Shown piece by piece: positions 6,008 to 7,409 of a stretch of 7,409 bases of DNA. The first letter of the stretch is position 1; each line of letters opens with the position of its first letter. The stretch is from Pseudomonadota bacterium. GTDB taxonomy: Bacteria; Pseudomonadota; Alphaproteobacteria; Kiloniellales; J153. Where the stretch lies: the NCBI GenBank assembly GCA_022572105.1, contig JACZWN010000109.1, positions 3,956 to 11,364 of the forward strand. The letters are read 5' to 3'. The position numbers were made by a program, and so were the translations under genes. The notes beneath the pieces were generated by a model. It was given only the letters and a program-made list of their open reading frames with translations, was not told where the DNA came from and did no database searches.

Positions 6008-6319
6008 TTACGCGGCCCAGCGGCCGTTCGGCCGCGACGCGGCCTCCGCCGCGACAGGCGCTTCGGCGGGCGCTTCGACCGGCGCGGTCTCGGCGCCGCC
6101 CCCGGCCCCGTGGCCGCTCATGAGCAAGCGAACCAGAACCCCGATCGGATCGAGCCGCCGCGCGTCCAAATCCGGGTTCGAATCCACGGCCGGGCCCACG
6201 GGCGCGGCGGACGCCGGACGCGGCGCCGCCGGCGGAACCCGCGCCCGGTCTTCGAGCCCCCGGTCTTCGAGCACCCTATCGAGCGTCCGAACGGATCGTT
6301 CCAGATACGGACTGACCAT
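6008..6319 (-). CDS. Small Ala/Pro-rich hypothetical protein
   Basis: A 103-residue frame beginning MVSPYLERSVRTLDRVLEDRG. The first 25 residues are charged and look helical; the rest is low-complexity Ala/Pro/Gly, apart from a short hydrophobic-amphipathic piece DPIGVLVRLLMSG near 60-72. No signal peptide or catalytic motif is seen, and I cannot name the family. Third positions are G/C-biased like neighbouring genes, which supports coding, though overlapping plus-strand frames of 155 codons exist in the same stretch. The ATG at 6319 is preferred over those at 6328 (ATG) and 6331 (GTG) because GGGGTGAT pairs well with the 16S rRNA end at a suitable distance from 6319 only. Its upstream region carries a CtrA box, so cell-cycle or motility-linked expression is possible. 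Confidence 0.5.
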   Translation of the reverse strand: MVSPYLERSVRTLDRVLEDRGLEDRARVPPAAPRPASAAPVGPAVDSNPDLDARRLDPIGVLVRLLMSGHGAGGGAETAPVEAPAEAPVAAEAASRPNGRWAA

Positions 6320-6340
6320 ATCAGTCATCACCCCGAAGCC

Positions 6341-6381
6341 AAAAAACGGTTGCGATGCGGCAATTTTTATTGCGCCGCATC
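6341..6381 (-). terminator. Stem-loop with T-run (terminator or leader attenuator)
   Basis: GATGCGGC (6354-6361) and GCCGCATC (6374-6381) form a perfect 8-bp stem, extended by AAT/ATT across a 2-base bulge. On the minus strand the stem is followed by GCAACCG and then six T (6341-6346). It could end the helicase–S4 transcript about 100 bases after its last stop, or act in the leader of the small hypothetical gene. The 7-base gap between stem and T-run is longer than ideal. Confidence 0.5.
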
Positions 6382-6412
6382 AATTCGTAGGTGTGCCCGT
6401 AAACATCTTTGG

Positions 6413-6427
6413 TTAACAAAGGGTTAA
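6413..6427 (-). promoter_or_regulatory. CtrA box
   Basis: The minus strand reads TTAACCCTTTGTTAAC, an exact TTAA-N7-TTAA match to the binding site of the alphaproteobacterial response regulator CtrA, with the preferred flanking C residues. It lies in an AT-rich pocket of an otherwise very GC-rich window, 93 bases upstream of the small hypothetical gene and pointing at it. No CtrA gene is in the window. Chance occurrence is possible but unlikely at this base composition. Confidence 0.6.
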
Positions 6428-6439
6428 ATATCCGTAAAT

Positions 6440-6471
6440 CTTTTATGACCGGGAAACTTTTTGTGACCGGG
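6440..6471. repeat. Tandem repeat CTTTTxTGACCGGG
   Basis: CTTTTATGACCGGG (6440-6453) and CTTTTTGTGACCGGG (6457-6471) are near-identical with TGACCGGG spaced 18 bases apart. They lie just beyond the S4 gene stop, in the same AT-rich gap as the CtrA box. Confidence 0.5.
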
Positions 6472-6480
6472 CGCTTCGGC

Positions 6481-6876
6481 CTAGGTCTCCTCGCGCAGCC
6501 TGTCGAGGGCGCGGCGCTGCTGCTTGGTCGGCCGGCCGGCGCCGCGCGACCGGGCGGCCAGGGCCGGCAGGCGGCCCTCCGGGCTGGGCGGCTTCAGGTC
6601 CTCGTAGAGCAGACGGGCCTCGGGCGCCGGGCCGCGCCGGGTGCCGAGCTCGAGCACCTTGACGACGCGGACGTGGCGGCCCTGCGGGAAGGTCAGCACG
6701 TCGCCCGGCTTGACCTTGTGGTGGGCCTTGGAAACGGCCGCGCCCGAGACGTGCAGCTTGCCGGCGTTGCACAGCTTCGCGGCCAGGCTGCGGGTCTTGA
6801 AGAAGCGCGCGTACCACAGCCACTTGTCGGCGCGCAGGGCCGGCTCCGCCGTCTGCCCGGGGGCCGGCCCGGTCAT
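6481..6876 (-). CDS. S4-domain RNA-binding protein, Hsp15-like
   Basis: A 131-residue basic protein. Residues about 14-75 form an S4 RNA-binding domain: LRADKWLWYARFFKTRSLAA, the GKLHVSG turn, and VKPGDVLTF. The C-terminus GRPTKQQRRALDRL matches the conserved tail of Hsp15 (HslR), which binds stalled 50S subunits carrying nascent chains; a ribosome-linked role in the cytoplasm is inferred. The start codon overlaps the stop of the helicase gene (ATGA, 6873-6876), so translation is coupled and the start is fixed well. A longer frame upstream (to 7242) is only the antisense-free shadow of the helicase gene. In many alphaproteobacteria, as I recall, this gene is followed by a ferredoxin (fdxA) and carD; neither follows here. 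Confidence 0.9.
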   Translation of the reverse strand: MTGPAPGQTAEPALRADKWLWYARFFKTRSLAAKLCNAGKLHVSGAAVSKAHHKVKPGDVLTFPQGRHVRVVKVLELGTRRGPAPEARLLYEDLKPPSPEGRLPALAARSRGAGRPTKQQRRALDRLREET

Positions 6877-7409
6877 TTGCCCGGCTCGAGGTCGCGCAGC
6901 TTGGCGAACGGCGAGTCGGCCTCCCGGCCGAGGTCCGCCGTTCCCGGGCGGACCCCGTCCTTGCGCGCCTTGGCGGCGCCCGCGCCGCGTTTCCCGCGCG
7001 CCGGGGCGCGGCCGAAGCTCAGCCCGCCATCGTCGCGCCGCACTTGGTAGCGCAGCGCCGCCAGGATCGTCTCCAGCTCCGCCTCGGCGCAGCCGGTCAG
7101 ACGCTTGAGCCGGGGCGTGAGCGTGAAGAACCCCTGCTCGGAGAGCCGATACGCCTCGTGGGCCAGGCGCTCCAGGGCATCGGCGCGCAGCGCCACCGCC
7201 CGGCCGCCATTCTCGAAGCGCCGGTAGCCGAGCGCCCGGCACAACGCGTCGTCGAGGGCTGCCTCGGGCACGAAGGCGAGCACGCCCGGCGGCGGCAGGG
7301 CGGGCAGCGCGCGCTTGGCGTGGACGGCGTGCAGCAGGGCGCGCAGGCGCGCCGGGCCGGGCCCCATGAGCTCGGGCAGGAACACGCTCTCCCGGCCCAG
7401 GCGCAAGCC
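6873..7409 (-). CDS. ATP-dependent helicase, C-terminal part (5' end outside window)
   Basis: The last 178 residues of a larger protein, open through the window edge. The fragment reads GLRLGRESVFLPELMGPGPARLRALLHAVH, then a PPPG linker, GYRRFENGGRAVALRADALERLA, and TPRLKRLTGCAEAELETILAALRYQVRR, before a basic disordered tail (GKRGAGAAKARKDG) and the end SPFAKLRDLEPGK. This matches my memory of the C-terminal domain of the large DEAD/DEAH (SUV3/MgpS-like) helicases that precede the S4 gene in alphaproteobacteria. The helicase motor motifs lie outside the window, so the call rests on the C-terminal pattern and the gene order. It shares an ATGA overlap with the S4 gene and heads that operon here. 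Confidence 0.75.
   Translation of the reverse strand, partial: GLRLGRESVFLPELMGPGPARLRALLHAVHAKRALPALPPPGVLAFVPEAALDDALCRALGYRRFENGGRAVALRADALERLAHEAYRLSEQGFFTLTPRLKRLTGCAEAELETILAALRYQVRRDDGGLSFGRAPARGKRGAGAAKARKDGVRPGTADLGREADSPFAKLRDLEPGK

Noticed and set aside
5949..6427. Two overlapping 155-codon plus-strand frames
   Set aside because: Their content is Arg/Ala/Ser-rich low complexity, they run into the AT-rich gap, and neither has a convincing ribosome-binding site. The minus-strand frame is a better candidate.
6413..6427. Replication origin suggested by the CtrA box in an AT-rich pocket
   Set aside because: No DnaA boxes (TTATCCACA-like) and none of the usual origin-flanking genes are present.

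Overview
The window looks like chromosomal DNA of a high-GC alphaproteobacterium, probably Rhodospirillales-like. The evidence is the strongly G/C-biased third codon positions, the helicase–S4 protein gene pair that I recall as an alphaproteobacterial arrangement, a perfect CtrA box (TTAA-N7-TTAA), and a transposase of the IS6 type common in that class. No rRNA, tRNA or CRISPR array is visible.

Left part (about 1-5060): four metabolic genes that all encode C-N bond chemistry. On the minus strand, a histidine ammonia-lyase-family enzyme (725-2266) is followed by a DUF1989 / urea-carboxylase-associated protein (57-665), probably as one operon. Divergent from them is an agmatinase-family Mn ureohydrolase (2534-3514). 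Convergent with that, after only 10 bases, is a metal-dependent amidohydrolase/deaminase of the ATZ/TRZ group (3525-5060). None of the other hut genes (hutU, hutI, hutF/G) is here. The lyase differs from textbook HutH at two active-site segments (Ser-Asn for Ser-His, and LEDF for QEDH). The set may therefore form a nitrogen-scavenging route for an imidazole- or guanidino-type compound rather than standard histidine degradation. That is inference.

Middle part (about 5061-6007): a decayed IS6-family transposase (5206-5902) that has lost its catalytic Glu and carries a +1 frameshift. No terminal repeats could be recognised. A short low-GC3 open frame upstream of it may be a leftover gene end.

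Right part (about 6008-7409): a small Ala/Pro-rich hypothetical protein (6008-6319, minus). Its upstream region holds a CtrA box and a terminator-like stem-loop with a T6 run. Then come an S4-domain (Hsp15-like) RNA-binding protein (6481-6876, minus) and the C-terminal end of a large helicase (6873-7409, minus, cut by the window edge). The last two overlap by ATGA and are clearly co-transcribed. The right part looks like ancestral backbone and the left part like an accessory metabolic block, with the IS remnant near the join.
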